The notes under the pieces are model-generated. The model searched no databases and had not been told where the DNA came from. It was given only the letters and a program-made list of their open reading frames with translations. The position numbers and the translations under genes are program-made. From the NCBI GenBank assembly GCA_027063065.1, contig JAMOSO010000003.1, forward strand, positions 1-64,000: a DNA stretch of 64,000 bases, given 5' to 3'. Position 1 is the first letter of the stretch. Every line of letters begins with the position of its first letter. Below, in pieces: positions 1 through 8,641 of this stretch. This DNA comes from Planctomycetota bacterium (GTDB taxonomy: Bacteria > Planctomycetota > JAMOSO01).

Positions 1-750
1 TATATTAATCATTTTTAAATCTACCACTTCTTTAGGTGCAACCAAATATTTGCCTACCCCATAAGATTGCAAATCTTCAAGCTCAATTGCCTGCTGTACA
101 TCTAATCCAGAAGCCCATGTACGCCTTAAAGCGGACATACAACCTCCACAACCCAATAATTGCCCTATATCACGAGCAATTGAACGTATATATGTTCCTG
201 CAGAACAATGAATATCTAAATCTAATTGCCAACAATTGACGCCGTTATATCTAATAGCCTTACTGTCCAATAATGTTAGCGAATAAATATGTACTTCTTT
301 CACTGGCAATTCTAAGGGAGCTTTGCCCTGCCTTGCCATTTTATACAAGCGTTGGCCTTTAACATGAACAGCAGAGTAAGCTGGCACAGTTTGCTTAATA
401 CAACCGATTTGACTGTTTAAAACATCAGTTAAAAGCTTAATATCAGGAGCCGTTGCACCTTCACCAATTAAATTGCCCTCCAAATCATCAGTATCTGATT
501 GTTTACCCAAAAGAATTGAGGTGGTATATTTTTTATCACTTGGTAAAAAACGTAATAAGCGAGTAGCCTTGCCAATTGCAACAGGCAAAACACCTTCAGC
601 CATAGGATCTAATGTCCCTCCATGGCCTATTTTTTTTATACCCATTTTATGTTTTAAAATATTTAAAATACCTGCAGAACTCACGCCTAAAGGTTTATAT
701 ATATTTAAAAAACCACTAATATCATCATCTGCCATAATATAAATATCCAT
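1..750 (-). CDS. truB: tRNA pseudouridine(55) synthase TruB, partial (3' end beyond window)
   Basis: Converts U55 of the tRNA T-loop to pseudouridine in the cytoplasm. Translating the minus strand from 750 gives an open frame to the window edge with the TruB hallmarks: a GFLNIYKP start motif, GHGGTLDPMAEG with the catalytic Asp (residue 48, same as E. coli), the PAYSAVHVKGQRLY segment and the HCSAGTYIRSIARDIG motif. The C-terminal end lies before position 1. Two start codons are possible, ATG at 750 and ATG at 735 (MADDD); neither has a clear Shine-Dalgarno, and 750 was kept because it places the catalytic Asp at the usual position. The gene follows rplQ in the same direction, but a strong terminator hairpin lies directly in front of the start. 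Confidence 0.93.
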   Translation of the reverse strand, partial: MDIYIMADDDISGFLNIYKPLGVSSAGILNILKHKMGIKKIGHGGTLDPMAEGVLPVAIGKATRLLRFLPSDKKYTTSILLGKQSDTDDLEGNLIGEGATAPDIKLLTDVLNSQIGCIKQTVPAYSAVHVKGQRLYKMARQGKAPLELPVKEVHIYSLTLLDSKAIRYNGVNCWQLDLDIHCSAGTYIRSIARDIGQLLGCGGCMSALRRTWASGLDVQQAIELEDLQSYGVGKYLVAPKEVVDLKMINI

Positions 751-780
751 TAAAAAAGGGCTTGCCAAAATAGCAAGCCC
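751..780 (-). terminator. Intrinsic terminator after rplQ
   Basis: On the minus strand an 8-bp perfect stem (GGGCTTGC at 780-773 with GCAAGCCC at 765-758) with a 7-nt loop is followed by TTTTTTA. It ends the S10-spc-alpha transcript. Its U-tract touches the ATG of truB at 750, so truB has no room for its own promoter after it. Confidence 0.9.
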
Positions 781-801
781 TCTATTTTACATATATATTT
801 T

Positions 802-1155
802 TTAAACTAACTCTAATATAGCCTGTGAGCCATTATCGCCTAAGCGACGACGTGCTAATTTAAGAATACGTGTATAACCACCTTGGCGTTCTGCATAGTT
901 TTTGCCAACCTCTTCAAATAATTTATGAACAGAGCGCTTGTCTTGCAATACTTGCATTGCTTGACGACGATGATGTAAATCTCCTTTTTTGGCCAATGTA
1001 ACTAACTTTTCTGCTAATGGCTTTGCTTCCTTAGCTTTTTCAATGGTAGTTACGATACGACCATGTTCAATAAGACTGCGCACAAGCGAAGACTTAAGAG
1101 CTTTCACATGAGCAGTTTTACGACCTAAACGTGTACCTTTTTTTCTATGACGCAT
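802..1155 (-). CDS. rplQ: 50S ribosomal protein L17
   Basis: Large-subunit ribosomal protein L17, 117 residues, the standard bacterial length. The N-terminus RHRKKGTRLGR (residues 2-12) and the C-terminal GGYTRILKLARRRLGDN are the family signatures. It is the last gene of the alpha part of the cluster, 20 nt after rpoA as in most bacteria, and is followed by a strong terminator. Nothing is unusual in the protein. Confidence 0.97.
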   Translation of the reverse strand: MRHRKKGTRLGRKTAHVKALKSSLVRSLIEHGRIVTTIEKAKEAKPLAEKLVTLAKKGDLHHRRQAMQVLQDKRSVHKLFEEVGKNYAERQGGYTRILKLARRRLGDNGSQAILELV

Positions 1156-1175
1156 AATAGTTTCTCTCGCTTATA

Positions 1176-2186
1176 CTAAACGTTTTCTGTTGCTGTTGGC
1201 ATTCTCATACCAAAACTTAAACCCATTTCGCTAAGTTTTTCACGCAACTCGTCTAGTGATGTTTTTCCAAAATTACGAATTCTTGATAATTCAGTTTCAG
1301 TTCTTGACACTAAATCACCAAGGGTGCGAATATTAGCCTCTTCAAGACAATTAGAGACTCTTACAGAAGGATCCAAGATACGAATTGATTCTGCTAATTT
1401 AGCAGCTAATTCAGGATCTACGTCCACTTCTTCTTGAACCTCTTCTTCTAAGGCTAATCCACCTTCACTAATAGAACCCATATCAAATTCTACCATAAAA
1501 GGATTCAAATGCTTACGCAAAATAACAGCGCATTCATTTAAGGCCTCTTCTGGAGAAATACTACCGTCAGTAGTAATATCCAGTGTCAAGCGATCGTAAT
1601 TTTGATCGCGTCCAACACGAGTTTTAGATACAGAATACTTAACATTTGTAATTGGGCTAAATATAGAATCAATATAAATTAAACCTAACGCCTTATCTCC
1701 ACGGGTTTCATGTTCTTCAGAAGGTTCGTATCCACGACCCTTCTTCACTAAAATTTCACCATTAAAAGAGATATCTTCGGTAAGTGTTGCAATAACTAAA
1801 TCTGGATTTGCTATTGAACAATTATGATCACAAATAAGATCGCCAGCTAAAATATCTCCAGCTCCTGTTTTCTCGATACGAATTACTGATGGCTCTTCAC
1901 TATCTAGGCGAACAACCAATTTTTTGATATTTAACATAATTTCAGCAACGTCTTGATAAACACCATCGATAGTTGCAAATTCATGTGACGCGCCTTCGAT
2001 ACGTACAGCGTACGGAGCTGCACCTTCAATGCTACCTAACAAAACACGACGTAATGAATTTCCAATAGTATGCCCAAAGCCATACTCAAAAGGTTCTACT
2101 ACAAAACTGCCAAAGTTATCGGTACGTGTGGCTTCATCACAAATCACTCGTGAAGGAAGCTCAAATCCGTTCCATCTAATTCTCAT
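1176..2186 (-). CDS. rpoA: DNA-directed RNA polymerase subunit alpha
   Basis: Alpha subunit, the assembly platform of RNA polymerase; 336 residues, normal length. The N-terminal dimerisation domain carries HTIGNSLRRVLLGS (about 40-53), and the C-terminal domain (about 255-330) carries SVRVSNCLEEANI and LSRIRNFGKTSLDEL. R276 corresponds to E. coli R265, the residue that contacts UP-element DNA and activators, so promoter-contact function looks intact. It lies between rpsK and rplQ; rpsD, normally located directly upstream, is absent here. An acidic linker (EEEVQEEVDVDPE) joins the two domains. Confidence 0.98.
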   Translation of the reverse strand: MRIRWNGFELPSRVICDEATRTDNFGSFVVEPFEYGFGHTIGNSLRRVLLGSIEGAAPYAVRIEGASHEFATIDGVYQDVAEIMLNIKKLVVRLDSEEPSVIRIEKTGAGDILAGDLICDHNCSIANPDLVIATLTEDISFNGEILVKKGRGYEPSEEHETRGDKALGLIYIDSIFSPITNVKYSVSKTRVGRDQNYDRLTLDITTDGSISPEEALNECAVILRKHLNPFMVEFDMGSISEGGLALEEEVQEEVDVDPELAAKLAESIRILDPSVRVSNCLEEANIRTLGDLVSRTETELSRIRNFGKTSLDELREKLSEMGLSFGMRMPTATENV

Positions 2187-2214
2187 TCTATCTCCTAATT
2201 CGAGATCAAAATAA

Positions 2215-2595
2215 CTAAACGCGTCGTTTCTTTTTAGGACGACAACCGTTATGAGGTAGCGGTGTTACATCCTCGATTGAACGAATCGTAAGACCACGGG
2301 TTTCAAGAGCACGGATTGCAGATTCACGTCCTGCACCTGGTCCATTGACTCTGACATCTAATTCGGCCAAGCCAAAATTACGAGCTTCTTCAGCTGCAAT
2401 TTCAGCAGTGCGTTGACCAGCATAAGGTGTACTTTTACGAGAACCCTTAAAACCACATCCACCAGCTGTTTTCCAGCATAGTATATCACCTTCTTGTGTT
2501 CCAATTGAAACAATTGTGTTATTAAAACTTGCTTTAATAAATGCAACACCACGGCGCACATTTTTAGAAGTTTTTTTCTTAGTGTATTTAGCCAT
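2215..2595 (-). CDS. rpsK: 30S ribosomal protein S11
   Basis: Small-subunit platform protein S11, 126 residues. Diagnostic segments are [17 protein letters not shown] near the N-terminus, [14 protein letters not shown] in the middle and the conserved tail [13 protein letters not shown] that contacts 16S rRNA. It starts 2 nt after rpsM ends, so translation is probably coupled. The usual downstream neighbour rpsD is missing, and rpoA follows directly. Confidence 0.98.
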   Translation of the reverse strand: MAKYTKKKTSKNVRRGVAFIKASFNNTIVSIGTQEGDILCWKTAGGCGFKGSRKSTPYAGQRTAEIAAEEARNFGLAELDVRVNGPGAGRESAIRALETRGLTIRSIEDVTPLPHNGCRPKKKRRV

Positions 2596-2597
2596 GC

Positions 2598-2966
2598 TTA
2601 TCCTTTCTTACCTGTTACTGTTTTACGCTTACCTTTACGGGTACGAGCATTAGTTTTGGTACGTTGACCATTTACAGGTAATCCACGAATGTGGCGAAAA
2701 CCACGGTAACACTTAATTTGACGCAAACGCGCGATGTTTTGTGATACTTCGCGGCGTAATTGACCTTCGACATTATATTGATCCGTCAACAAAGTATTAA
2801 TTTTGTAAACTTCATCATCACTTAATTTGTGGGCACGCAGATTAGGATCAAGACCCATCTGGCCGATAATTTTACGCGAAGTTGTCAAACCAATACCATA
2901 AATATAAGTAAGTGAAACTTCTAAACGTTTATTATCGGGAATATCTACACCAGCTATTCTTGGCAC
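2598..2966 (-). CDS. rpsM: 30S ribosomal protein S13
   Basis: Head protein S13 of the small subunit, which bridges to L5; 122 residues. It shows the start [20 protein letters not shown], the helix-hairpin-helix region and the C-terminal basic tail [15 protein letters not shown] that reaches the P-site. The start is GTG at 2966, supported by AAGGAG seven nt upstream; no ATG alternative precedes the conserved N-terminus. It follows rpmJ and precedes rpsK as usual in the alpha operon. Confidence 0.97.
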   Translation of the reverse strand: MPRIAGVDIPDNKRLEVSLTYIYGIGLTTSRKIIGQMGLDPNLRAHKLSDDEVYKINTLLTDQYNVEGQLRREVSQNIARLRQIKCYRGFRHIRGLPVNGQRTKTNARTRKGKRKTVTGKKG

Positions 2967-2981
2967 AATACTACTCCTTAA

Positions 2982-3095
2982 TTAACCCTGACGCTGCTTA
3001 TGGCGTGGGTTGGTACAAATAACTCTAACGCTACCATGGCGTTTAATAATTTTACAGTTTTCGCAAATGCGTTTTACTGAGGCTCTAACTTTCAT
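2982..3095 (-). CDS. rpmJ: 50S ribosomal protein L36, zinc-binding form
   Basis: Tiny large-subunit protein L36, 37 residues, read on the minus strand between secY and rpsM. The translation begins [17 protein letters not shown] and ends PRHKQRQG. C11, C14, C27 and H32 form the C-C-C-H zinc site, so this is the C+ form. It begins 12 nt after secY stops; adk, map and infA, which often separate the two genes, are absent. Length, motif and context leave little doubt. Confidence 0.97.
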   Translation of the reverse strand: MKVRASVKRICENCKIIKRHGSVRVICTNPRHKQRQG

Positions 3096-3107
3096 TTTCT
3101 TTCTCGC

Positions 3108-4427
3108 TTAAATTCTACCGCGTACGCGGGAGTTTCCCATAAAGCCATCATAATGATGGGTCACCAACATAGACTCAATTTTTTGAATAACATCTAATCC
3201 TACACCAACTACAATCAATAGTCCAGTGCCACCAAAAAAACCAGTCACTGCATAGGAGACATTAAATCCTTTAATCATAAAAAGAGGCATAATTGCAATA
3301 GCCGCAAAAAATATTGCGCCAGCAAAAGTTATGCGTGTCATGATATATTCTAAAAAATCTGCAGTAGCTTTTCCAGGACGAATACCAGGAATAAAACTAC
3401 CATTTTGTTTCATGTTTTCACCAATTTCTTTTGGATTAAAGATTATTGCAGTATAGAAAAAACAGAAAAATATTATAAGCACAACGTAAGCAGTATTATA
3501 TAAAAAAGACTGCATACCGAAGAGCTCTGGATAATCCGGCAAGAGCTGATTAAAAGCCCAAGCTGGCACTATTAACAAGGCCTGAGCAAAAATGATGGGT
3601 ATTACTCCAGCATGATTTACTCTCAATGGAAGATAAGTGGTGTTACCACTATCAACACGTGAAACCTTTGCCTGTTGAACAGGCACACGACGCTGTGCTT
3701 GAGTAATAGCCACTACGCCGTAAACGATTAAAAAGAACAAAGCAACTAAAACAGCTAATTTACCTGGACCAAAACTTGAGCTTCCATCCATAGAAAAATT
3801 ACTTGCTATTTCAACTACTGCTACAGGAGCAGATGAAATAATACTTGCCATAATAATCATTGATATGCCATTGGTTATACCAAAGGCTGTTATCTGCTCG
3901 CCTAACCACATTAAAAATGCAGTTCCAGCGGTCAGTGTCATTACGGAAATGATTACAAAACTAATACCTTGTTGGTCTGGAGCTACTAGTGAAAGGCTAT
4001 TGCCTCCCCCACTCTGTAAACCAACAGCTAAGAAAGTTGCCTGTATCATACAAATACCAATGGTAGCATAGCGGGTCCATTGACTAATTTTACGACGACC
4101 TGATGGTCCCTCCTTCGAAACAGCTTCCAAAGCTGGTATCACCTGAGTCAGCATTTGAAAGATAATCGAAGCAGATATATAAGGCATTATTCCTAAAGCA
4201 AAAACGGTAGCATTTCGTAAACCACCACCGGAAAACATGTTTATCATTCCAACAAATTTACCAAAATCACCTTCGGTTAATTTTTTGAAATAAAACTCAA
4301 GAGCCGCGCTATCAATTCCAGGAAGAGTTACAAATGTTCCCAAACGATAAACGGCAACTAACGCCAGCGTAATTAATATACGCTGACGCAAGTCTTTAAT
4401 CTTGAATACGTTGATGATGGATTCCAT
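3108..4427 (-). CDS. secY: Preprotein translocase subunit SecY
   Basis: Central channel subunit of the Sec translocase in the inner membrane; 439 residues with ten hydrophobic segments. The N-terminal KDLRQRILITLALVAVYRLG, the plug-helix region after GIDSAALEFYF, GIMPYISASIIFQ and the cytoplasmic loop with PKEIGENMKQNGSFIPGIRPG are SecY signatures. It lies between rplO and rpmJ as in other spc operons. The partner SecE is encoded at 24180-24578; SecG is not in the window. Confidence 0.97.
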   Translation of the reverse strand: MESIINVFKIKDLRQRILITLALVAVYRLGTFVTLPGIDSAALEFYFKKLTEGDFGKFVGMINMFSGGGLRNATVFALGIMPYISASIIFQMLTQVIPALEAVSKEGPSGRRKISQWTRYATIGICMIQATFLAVGLQSGGGNSLSLVAPDQQGISFVIISVMTLTAGTAFLMWLGEQITAFGITNGISMIIMASIISSAPVAVVEIASNFSMDGSSSFGPGKLAVLVALFFLIVYGVVAITQAQRRVPVQQAKVSRVDSGNTTYLPLRVNHAGVIPIIFAQALLIVPAWAFNQLLPDYPELFGMQSFLYNTAYVVLIIFFCFFYTAIIFNPKEIGENMKQNGSFIPGIRPGKATADFLEYIMTRITFAGAIFFAAIAIMPLFMIKGFNVSYAVTGFFGGTGLLIVVGVGLDVIQKIESMLVTHHYDGFMGNSRVRGRI

Positions 4428-4437
4428 ATTAAATTAA

Positions 4438-4884
4438 TTAACCTTGAACCTTAGTTGTTCCACCAGCTGCTTCAATTTTAGATAAAGCACCTTCTGTGAA
4501 TTTGGCAGCAACAACTGTCAACTTCTTGGTCAAATCACCATTGCCTAATACTTTTAAGCGAGCCTCACCTTTTTTGATGATGCCTTTTGCTAATAGCATT
4601 TCAGCTGTAACTTCTGTGCCATTATCAAAAATTTCTAAGGCACTAACATTTATTGTGCGGAACAATTTCATATAACGTTTATTAGTAAAACCAATTTTAG
4701 GAATACGCCTAAACAATGATGTCGTACCACCTGCAAATGTCATCTTAATAGACGCACCTGTACGTGATTTCTGACCATTAGCACCGCGACCTGCAGTCTT
4801 GCCCCAACCAGAAGATTCGCCACGACCTATACGACGACGCTTCTTGTGTGCAGACCATTCATTTTTAGCTTGAGATAAATTCAT
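4438..4884 (-). CDS. rplO: 50S ribosomal protein L15
   Basis: Large-subunit assembly protein L15, 148 residues. The glycine/basic N-terminal extension RIGRGESSGWGKTAGRG (about 18-34), then GQKSRTG and the FRRIPKIGF segment are typical. The C-terminal half resembles the L15/L18e fold (EGALSKIEAAGGT). It follows rpsE by only 10 nt, so rpmD (L30), which normally lies between them, is absent. secY follows after 10 nt. Confidence 0.96.
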   Translation of the reverse strand: MNLSQAKNEWSAHKKRRRIGRGESSGWGKTAGRGANGQKSRTGASIKMTFAGGTTSLFRRIPKIGFTNKRYMKLFRTINVSALEIFDNGTEVTAEMLLAKGIIKKGEARLKVLGNGDLTKKLTVVAAKFTEGALSKIEAAGGTTKVQG

Positions 4885-4894
4885 AATTACTCTC

Positions 4895-5410
4895 TTAAAG
4901 TTTTACACCACGAAGGCGTTCAACATGCTCTTTAGTTTTTAATTGATTCAAAGCCTTAACTGTTGCTTTAGCAACATTCATAGGATTCCGAGAACCATAT
5001 ACTTTAGTAAGTACATCTTTTATTCCGGTAGCTTCCACTAAATCACGTACCGCAGCTGATGCAATTACACCTGTTCCAGATGAAGCAGGGATAAGTCGAA
5101 CATAAGATGTTCCTACCTTAGCTTCAACTTGAAAAGGTATGGTATCACCACTTAATGCAACTTTACGGATATTTTTTCTACCATCCTTACTAGCTTTTTG
5201 TATGGCACCAGCAACCATGCTGTCTTTACCATAACCAATACCAACATTGCCATTGCCATCACCGACAACCACTGTTGCTGCAAAGCTGAAACTACGTCCG
5301 CCTTTAGCTACAGAAGCATTGCGATTGATATGTACAACGCGTTCGTCGTATTCTATACCGTCTGACTTCTTTTCATTACGTTTATCATTACGTCTGTCTT
5401 GTTTTGCCAT
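4895..5410 (-). CDS. rpsE: 30S ribosomal protein S5
   Basis: Small-subunit protein S5, involved in decoding accuracy and mRNA entry; 171 residues. After a charged N-terminal extension (DRRNDKRNEKKSDG) comes the double-stranded-RNA-binding S5 domain with VVHINRNASVAKGGRSFSF and VGDGNGNVGIGYGK, then the C-terminal domain with ASSGTGVIASAAVRDLVEA and GSRNPMNVAKAT. It lies between rplR and rplO in the spc order. Confidence 0.97.
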   Translation of the reverse strand: MAKQDRRNDKRNEKKSDGIEYDERVVHINRNASVAKGGRSFSFAATVVVGDGNGNVGIGYGKDSMVAGAIQKASKDGRKNIRKVALSGDTIPFQVEAKVGTSYVRLIPASSGTGVIASAAVRDLVEATGIKDVLTKVYGSRNPMNVAKATVKALNQLKTKEHVERLRGVKL

Positions 5411-5419
5411 ATTTAATCC

Positions 5420-5791
5420 TTAAAAGTCTAGACCACCCTCGCGGGCTCCATCGGCTAAAGCCTTAACACGGCCATGATAAAGATAACCAGAGCGATCGAA
5501 CACTACTTTCTCAATATTCTTTTCTTTGGCTAGCTCGGCAATCATTTTGCCAAGTTCAGCTGCTGCACTCATATTTCCTTTAGATCCACTTATGCGTTCG
5601 GCAACACTTTTAGAAAGAGTTGATAACCCAACCAAAGTTTGTCCTGTTTCGTCATTAATGATTTGCACTGACATATTTTGCAGTGAACGATTAACACTCA
5701 TACGAGGACGCAAAGCAGTTCCAGACACACTATTTCTAATATGCCATTTACGACGCTGTTTAAGCATTTTTTTTCTTTTTTGCTGTTTCAT
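5420..5791 (-). CDS. rplR: 50S ribosomal protein L18
   Basis: 5S rRNA-binding protein L18 of the central protuberance, 123 residues. It has the basic N-terminus, RPRMSVNRSLQNMSVQIINDE, a middle segment around LSTLSKS, and the family ending VVFDRSGYLYHGRVKALADGAREGGLDF split over the last 30 residues. It lies between rplF and rpsE with 14 and 9 nt gaps. Confidence 0.96.
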   Translation of the reverse strand: MKQQKRKKMLKQRRKWHIRNSVSGTALRPRMSVNRSLQNMSVQIINDETGQTLVGLSTLSKSVAERISGSKGNMSAAAELGKMIAELAKEKNIEKVVFDRSGYLYHGRVKALADGAREGGLDF

Positions 5792-5805
5792 TTCGTTAGC
5801 CTACC

Positions 5806-6354
5806 TTATTTAGCAAAAGACTTACCCGCTTTACGACGGATAATTTCATCAGAATAACGAATACCTTTACCTTTATATGGTTCAGGTTTACGAATTGCGC
5901 GAATATCAGCAGCTGTTTGTCCTAATACTTGTTTGTCACAACCTTTTAGGATTATTTCAGTATTACTTGGTAATTCAGCACTAATGCCTTCGGCCAATTC
6001 ATGTATTACAGGATGACAAAAGCCTATCTGAAATTCAATCTTTCTACCTTTTAAGGCAGCACGATAACCAACACCTTCTATAAGAAGTCTCTTGGTAAAC
6101 TGTTCACTTACACCAATAACCATATTAGTTATTAGTCGATAATAAGTGCCCTGTAGGGCTTTTTGAGAAACATCCTCTTGGTCAGTGCGATCCACAGTTA
6201 GACTATTTCCATCTTCGGCAACAGTAGCAGTAATACCACCTGTCAAATCTAGTGTTAGTTCACCGTGTTTGCCCTTGACCGTTATGGAGTTTCCGCTCAT
6301 TACGGCGTCTACTCCAGCAGGAAGCATCATGGGTTTTTTAGCGATTCTTGACAT
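5806..6354 (-). CDS. rplF: 50S ribosomal protein L6
   Basis: Large-subunit protein L6 near the factor-binding site, 182 residues. The start is ATG at 6354 ([15 protein letters not shown]), 8 nt after rpsH ends and preceded by AAGGAA; an in-frame ATG farther upstream at 6411 would run into rpsH and adds 19 residues with no family match. The two L6 repeats are visible: [10 protein letters not shown]-like text near residue 25 and, in the second half, the ending [23 protein letters not shown]. Confidence 0.96.
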   Translation of the reverse strand: [182 protein letters not shown]

Positions 6355-6362
6355 TATATTCC

Positions 6363-6761
6363 TTAAAAGACGGTCGCGAGGATTTCGCCACCAACTGCCC
6401 TTTGACGACACTCTTTGTCGCTTATAATACCTTGTGAAGTGCTTACGATATCGATACCAAAACCATTGCGCACAGGGCGTAATTGATCTTTAGTGGCATA
6501 CATACGACATCCAGGCTTAGATACACGTTTAATTTCAGTTATTACGCGTTCTTTTTCTTCACCATACTTCAAGGTTATCTTGATAGAGTTCTGAGGTTTT
6601 GCTTCAACGATTTGAAAATCATTGATAAAACCTTCTTTCTTAAGTACTTCCAACATTCCAATTTTTACTTTGGATGCAGGTACTTCAGTATGATTATATC
6701 CACGCATATTAGCATTGCGGATACTAGTCAACATATTAGCGATGGGGTCACTTAAGCTCAT
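6363..6761 (-). CDS. rpsH: 30S ribosomal protein S8
   Basis: 16S rRNA-binding assembly protein S8, 132 residues. The N-terminal SDPIANMLTSIRNANMRGY and the C-terminal STSQGIISDKECRQRAVGGEILATVF are family hallmarks. In other bacteria S8 is the repressor of the spc operon; no obvious mimic of its 16S site was recognised in front of rplE here. Neighbours are rpsN upstream and rplF downstream. Confidence 0.97.
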   Translation of the reverse strand: MSLSDPIANMLTSIRNANMRGYNHTEVPASKVKIGMLEVLKKEGFINDFQIVEAKPQNSIKITLKYGEEKERVITEIKRVSKPGCRMYATKDQLRPVRNGFGIDIVSTSQGIISDKECRQRAVGGEILATVF

Positions 6762-6770
6762 TGCTACTCC

Positions 6771-6956
6771 TTACCAGCTCGACTTACGAACACCTGGGAT
6801 TTCTCCCTCTAGTGCCAGTTTGCGAAAACAACATCTACAGATTTTAAATTTGCGATAGACCGAACGAGGGCGACCACAAAGCTGACAACGAGTATATTCG
6901 CGTGAGCTAAACTTCTGCTTTTTATTACACTTTTCAATTAGTGCTTTTCTAGCCAT
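6771..6956 (-). CDS. rpsN: 30S ribosomal protein S14, zinc-binding type Z
   Basis: Short 61-residue S14 of the zinc type. C24/C27 and C40/C43 form two CxxC knuckles in the segment [20 protein letters not shown]. The ending [11 protein letters not shown] is conserved. It lies between rplE and rpsH in spc order. Together with the zinc forms of L36 and L33 it suggests this genome relies on zinc ribosomal proteins, although zinc-free paralogues could lie elsewhere. Confidence 0.97.
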   Translation of the reverse strand: MARKALIEKCNKKQKFSSREYTRCQLCGRPRSVYRKFKICRCCFRKLALEGEIPGVRKSSW

Positions 6957-6965
6957 CTTGATCCT

Positions 6966-7508
6966 TTATTTCTTACGAAATGGAAAACCAATGGCTTCCA
7001 TTGTCGCTAGAGATTTTTCAGCGTTAGAATTTTCAAAAACTAAAGTAATATCCATGCCAAATTCTTGATCGACATCAGCAATACTTAGTTCTGGGAAAAT
7101 TGATTGCTCGGCAACTCCTAAAGAGAAATTACCAGCCTTATCGAAAGATTTACGGCTATAACCGTTAAAATCACGAATTCTAGGCATTGCAAGGGACATA
7201 AAGCGATCTAGGAAATTGTACATGCGTTCACCACGCAATGTTACACGAGTTCCAACGGCATCGCCTTCACGAAGTTTAAAGTTAGAAACTGACATTCTAG
7301 CCTTGATTACAACAGGTTTTTGACCTGTGATTTTACCCAAAACAGTTTGTGCAGACTCAAAACGCTTTGCTTCGTTTTTAGCTTGACCCATGCCAATATT
7401 TAAACAAATTTTGTTTAATTTTGGCGCGGCCATTTTATTTTTGATTCCAAAAGATTCACAAATCTTTGGAACAACTTCAGTGTTGAATTTTTCTTGTAGT
7501 CTAGACAT
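6966..7508 (-). CDS. rplE: 50S ribosomal protein L5
   Basis: 5S rRNA-binding protein L5 of the central protuberance, 180 residues. Signature parts are NKICLNIGMGQAKNE, TGQKPVVIKARMSVSNFKLR, GDAVGTRVTLRGERMYNFLDR and the ending EAIGFPFRK. It lies between rplX and rpsN with a 9-11 nt spacing on both sides. Confidence 0.97.
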   Translation of the reverse strand: MSRLQEKFNTEVVPKICESFGIKNKMAAPKLNKICLNIGMGQAKNEAKRFESAQTVLGKITGQKPVVIKARMSVSNFKLREGDAVGTRVTLRGERMYNFLDRFMSLAMPRIRDFNGYSRKSFDKAGNFSLGVAEQSIFPELSIADVDQEFGMDITLVFENSNAEKSLATMEAIGFPFRKK

Positions 7509-7519
7509 TATCTTTCTAC

Positions 7520-7771
7520 CTACTTGGCAGCACGTTTTGCGTCATAAACGCTTTTTAACTGCACATTAGAAATATGAATAGGACATTCTTTTTCAATGCG
7601 ACCACCTTTTGGGTTAGCCTGCGTTGGTTTTAAATGCCTAAAACGTTTATTAACACCTTCGACAATAACTTTATTACTGTCGACCAGAACTTGAAGAACT
7701 GCACCTGTACGGCCTTTATTAGCACCGGCAATTACAGTTACCTCTTCACCTTTTTTAATTTTATTAGCCAT
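7520..7771 (-). CDS. rplX: 50S ribosomal protein L24
   Basis: Assembly-initiating large-subunit protein L24, 83 residues. The KOW-like N-terminus KKGEEVTVIAGANKGRTGAVL and the segment VIVEGVNKRFRHLKPTQ identify it. Two adjacent ATG codons (7774 and 7771) are available; 7771 was chosen because it leaves 6 nt to the GGAG upstream and gives the usual MANKIKKG start. It lies between rplN and rplE. Confidence 0.95.
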   Translation of the reverse strand: MANKIKKGEEVTVIAGANKGRTGAVLQVLVDSNKVIVEGVNKRFRHLKPTQANPKGGRIEKECPIHISNVQLKSVYDAKRAAK

Positions 7772-7780
7772 CATATACTC

Positions 7781-8149
7781 CTAGACAACTTCTGGTGCGA
7801 GGGAAACAATCTTCATAAAAGAACCTTTACGTAACTCACGAGCTACTGGTCCAAAAATTCTTGTTCCGCGAGGAGCACCGTTACCGTCTAAAATTACAAC
7901 AGAATTGGTATCAAAACGAACAGTTGTTCCGTCGGGGCGTCTTATATCTTTCTTGGTGCGAACTATCACACCTTTTACCACTTCACCCTTCTTAACCGCA
8001 GAACGGGGCATGGCCTTCTTTACACTCATCACAATGACATCACCAATCTTAGCGTAACGACGCTTTGAGCCTCCAAGTACCTTAATGCACATGCATTCTT
8101 TAGCACCTGAATTATCGGCAACATCGAGTCTTGTTTGCATTTGTATCAT
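7781..8149 (-). CDS. rplN: 50S ribosomal protein L14
   Basis: Subunit-bridge protein L14, exactly 122 residues as in most bacteria. It carries [18 protein letters not shown], the signature around [14 protein letters not shown], and the ending [19 protein letters not shown] seven nt before the ATG supports the start. It lies between rpsQ and rplX. Confidence 0.98.
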   Translation of the reverse strand: MIQMQTRLDVADNSGAKECMCIKVLGGSKRRYAKIGDVIVMSVKKAMPRSAVKKGEVVKGVIVRTKKDIRRPDGTTVRFDTNSVVILDGNGAPRGTRIFGPVARELRKGSFMKIVSLAPEVV

Positions 8150-8164
8150 AACAATTCTCCTGCG

Positions 8165-8434
8165 TTATAATTTAACGCTTTTTGCCTTTTCAGTGATAGA
8201 AACCAAACGCCAACGCTTAGATTTACTCATAGGACGTGTCTCCATGAATTGAACCTTATCGCCAACGAGGCTTTCATTTTTTTCGTCGTGCATAACAAAA
8301 CGGCTATGACGTCTCATCACCTTCCCATATTTGGGATGACGAGCTTGACGTTCAACTTCAACCACACGGGTTTTGTCCATTTTATCTGTAACCACGGTAC
8401 CTAGCATTATTTTACGTGTAGAACGTTCTGCCAT
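8165..8434 (-). CDS. rpsQ: 30S ribosomal protein S17
   Basis: OB-fold 16S rRNA-binding protein S17, 89 residues. It shows [19 protein letters not shown] at the N-terminus, [19 protein letters not shown] in the middle and the conserved [17 protein letters not shown]. It starts 3 nt after rpmC ends, so the two are likely translationally coupled. Confidence 0.97.
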   Translation of the reverse strand: MAERSTRKIMLGTVVTDKMDKTRVVEVERQARHPKYGKVMRRHSRFVMHDEKNESLVGDKVQFMETRPMSKSKRWRLVSITEKAKSVKL

Positions 8435-8437
8435 GGT

Positions 8438-8641
8438 TTAATCCTTTTTCTCTAATTCGCGTTCACGGATAACCGTTTTAACACGAGCAATGTCTTTTTT
8501 TATTACACCAAGTCGTGACACAGCCACGTCTTGAGAAGCAGTAGCAAGTTGAAAACGAAGATTAAATAACTCTTTTGCAAGAGAACCTTCGAGACTTACT
8601 AATTCATCGGCACTTTTGCTACGAATCTCAGATGGTTTCAT
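8438..8641 (-). CDS. rpmC: 50S ribosomal protein L29
   Basis: Exit-tunnel protein L29, 67 residues, two helices. The N-terminal MKPSEIRSKSADEL, then KELFNLRFQLAT and the ending DIARVKTVIRERELEKKD fit the family. Its start overlaps the end of rplP by 14 nt, pointing to translational coupling. L23 and L29 together form the docking site for signal recognition particle and trigger factor. Confidence 0.95.
   Translation of the reverse strand: MKPSEIRSKSADELVSLEGSLAKELFNLRFQLATASQDVAVSRLGVIKKDIARVKTVIRERELEKKD

Noticed and set aside
5806-6411. Longer version of L6 starting at 6411
   Set aside because: The extra 19 residues lie in rpsH and do not match L6; the start at 6354 has a proper AAGGAA.
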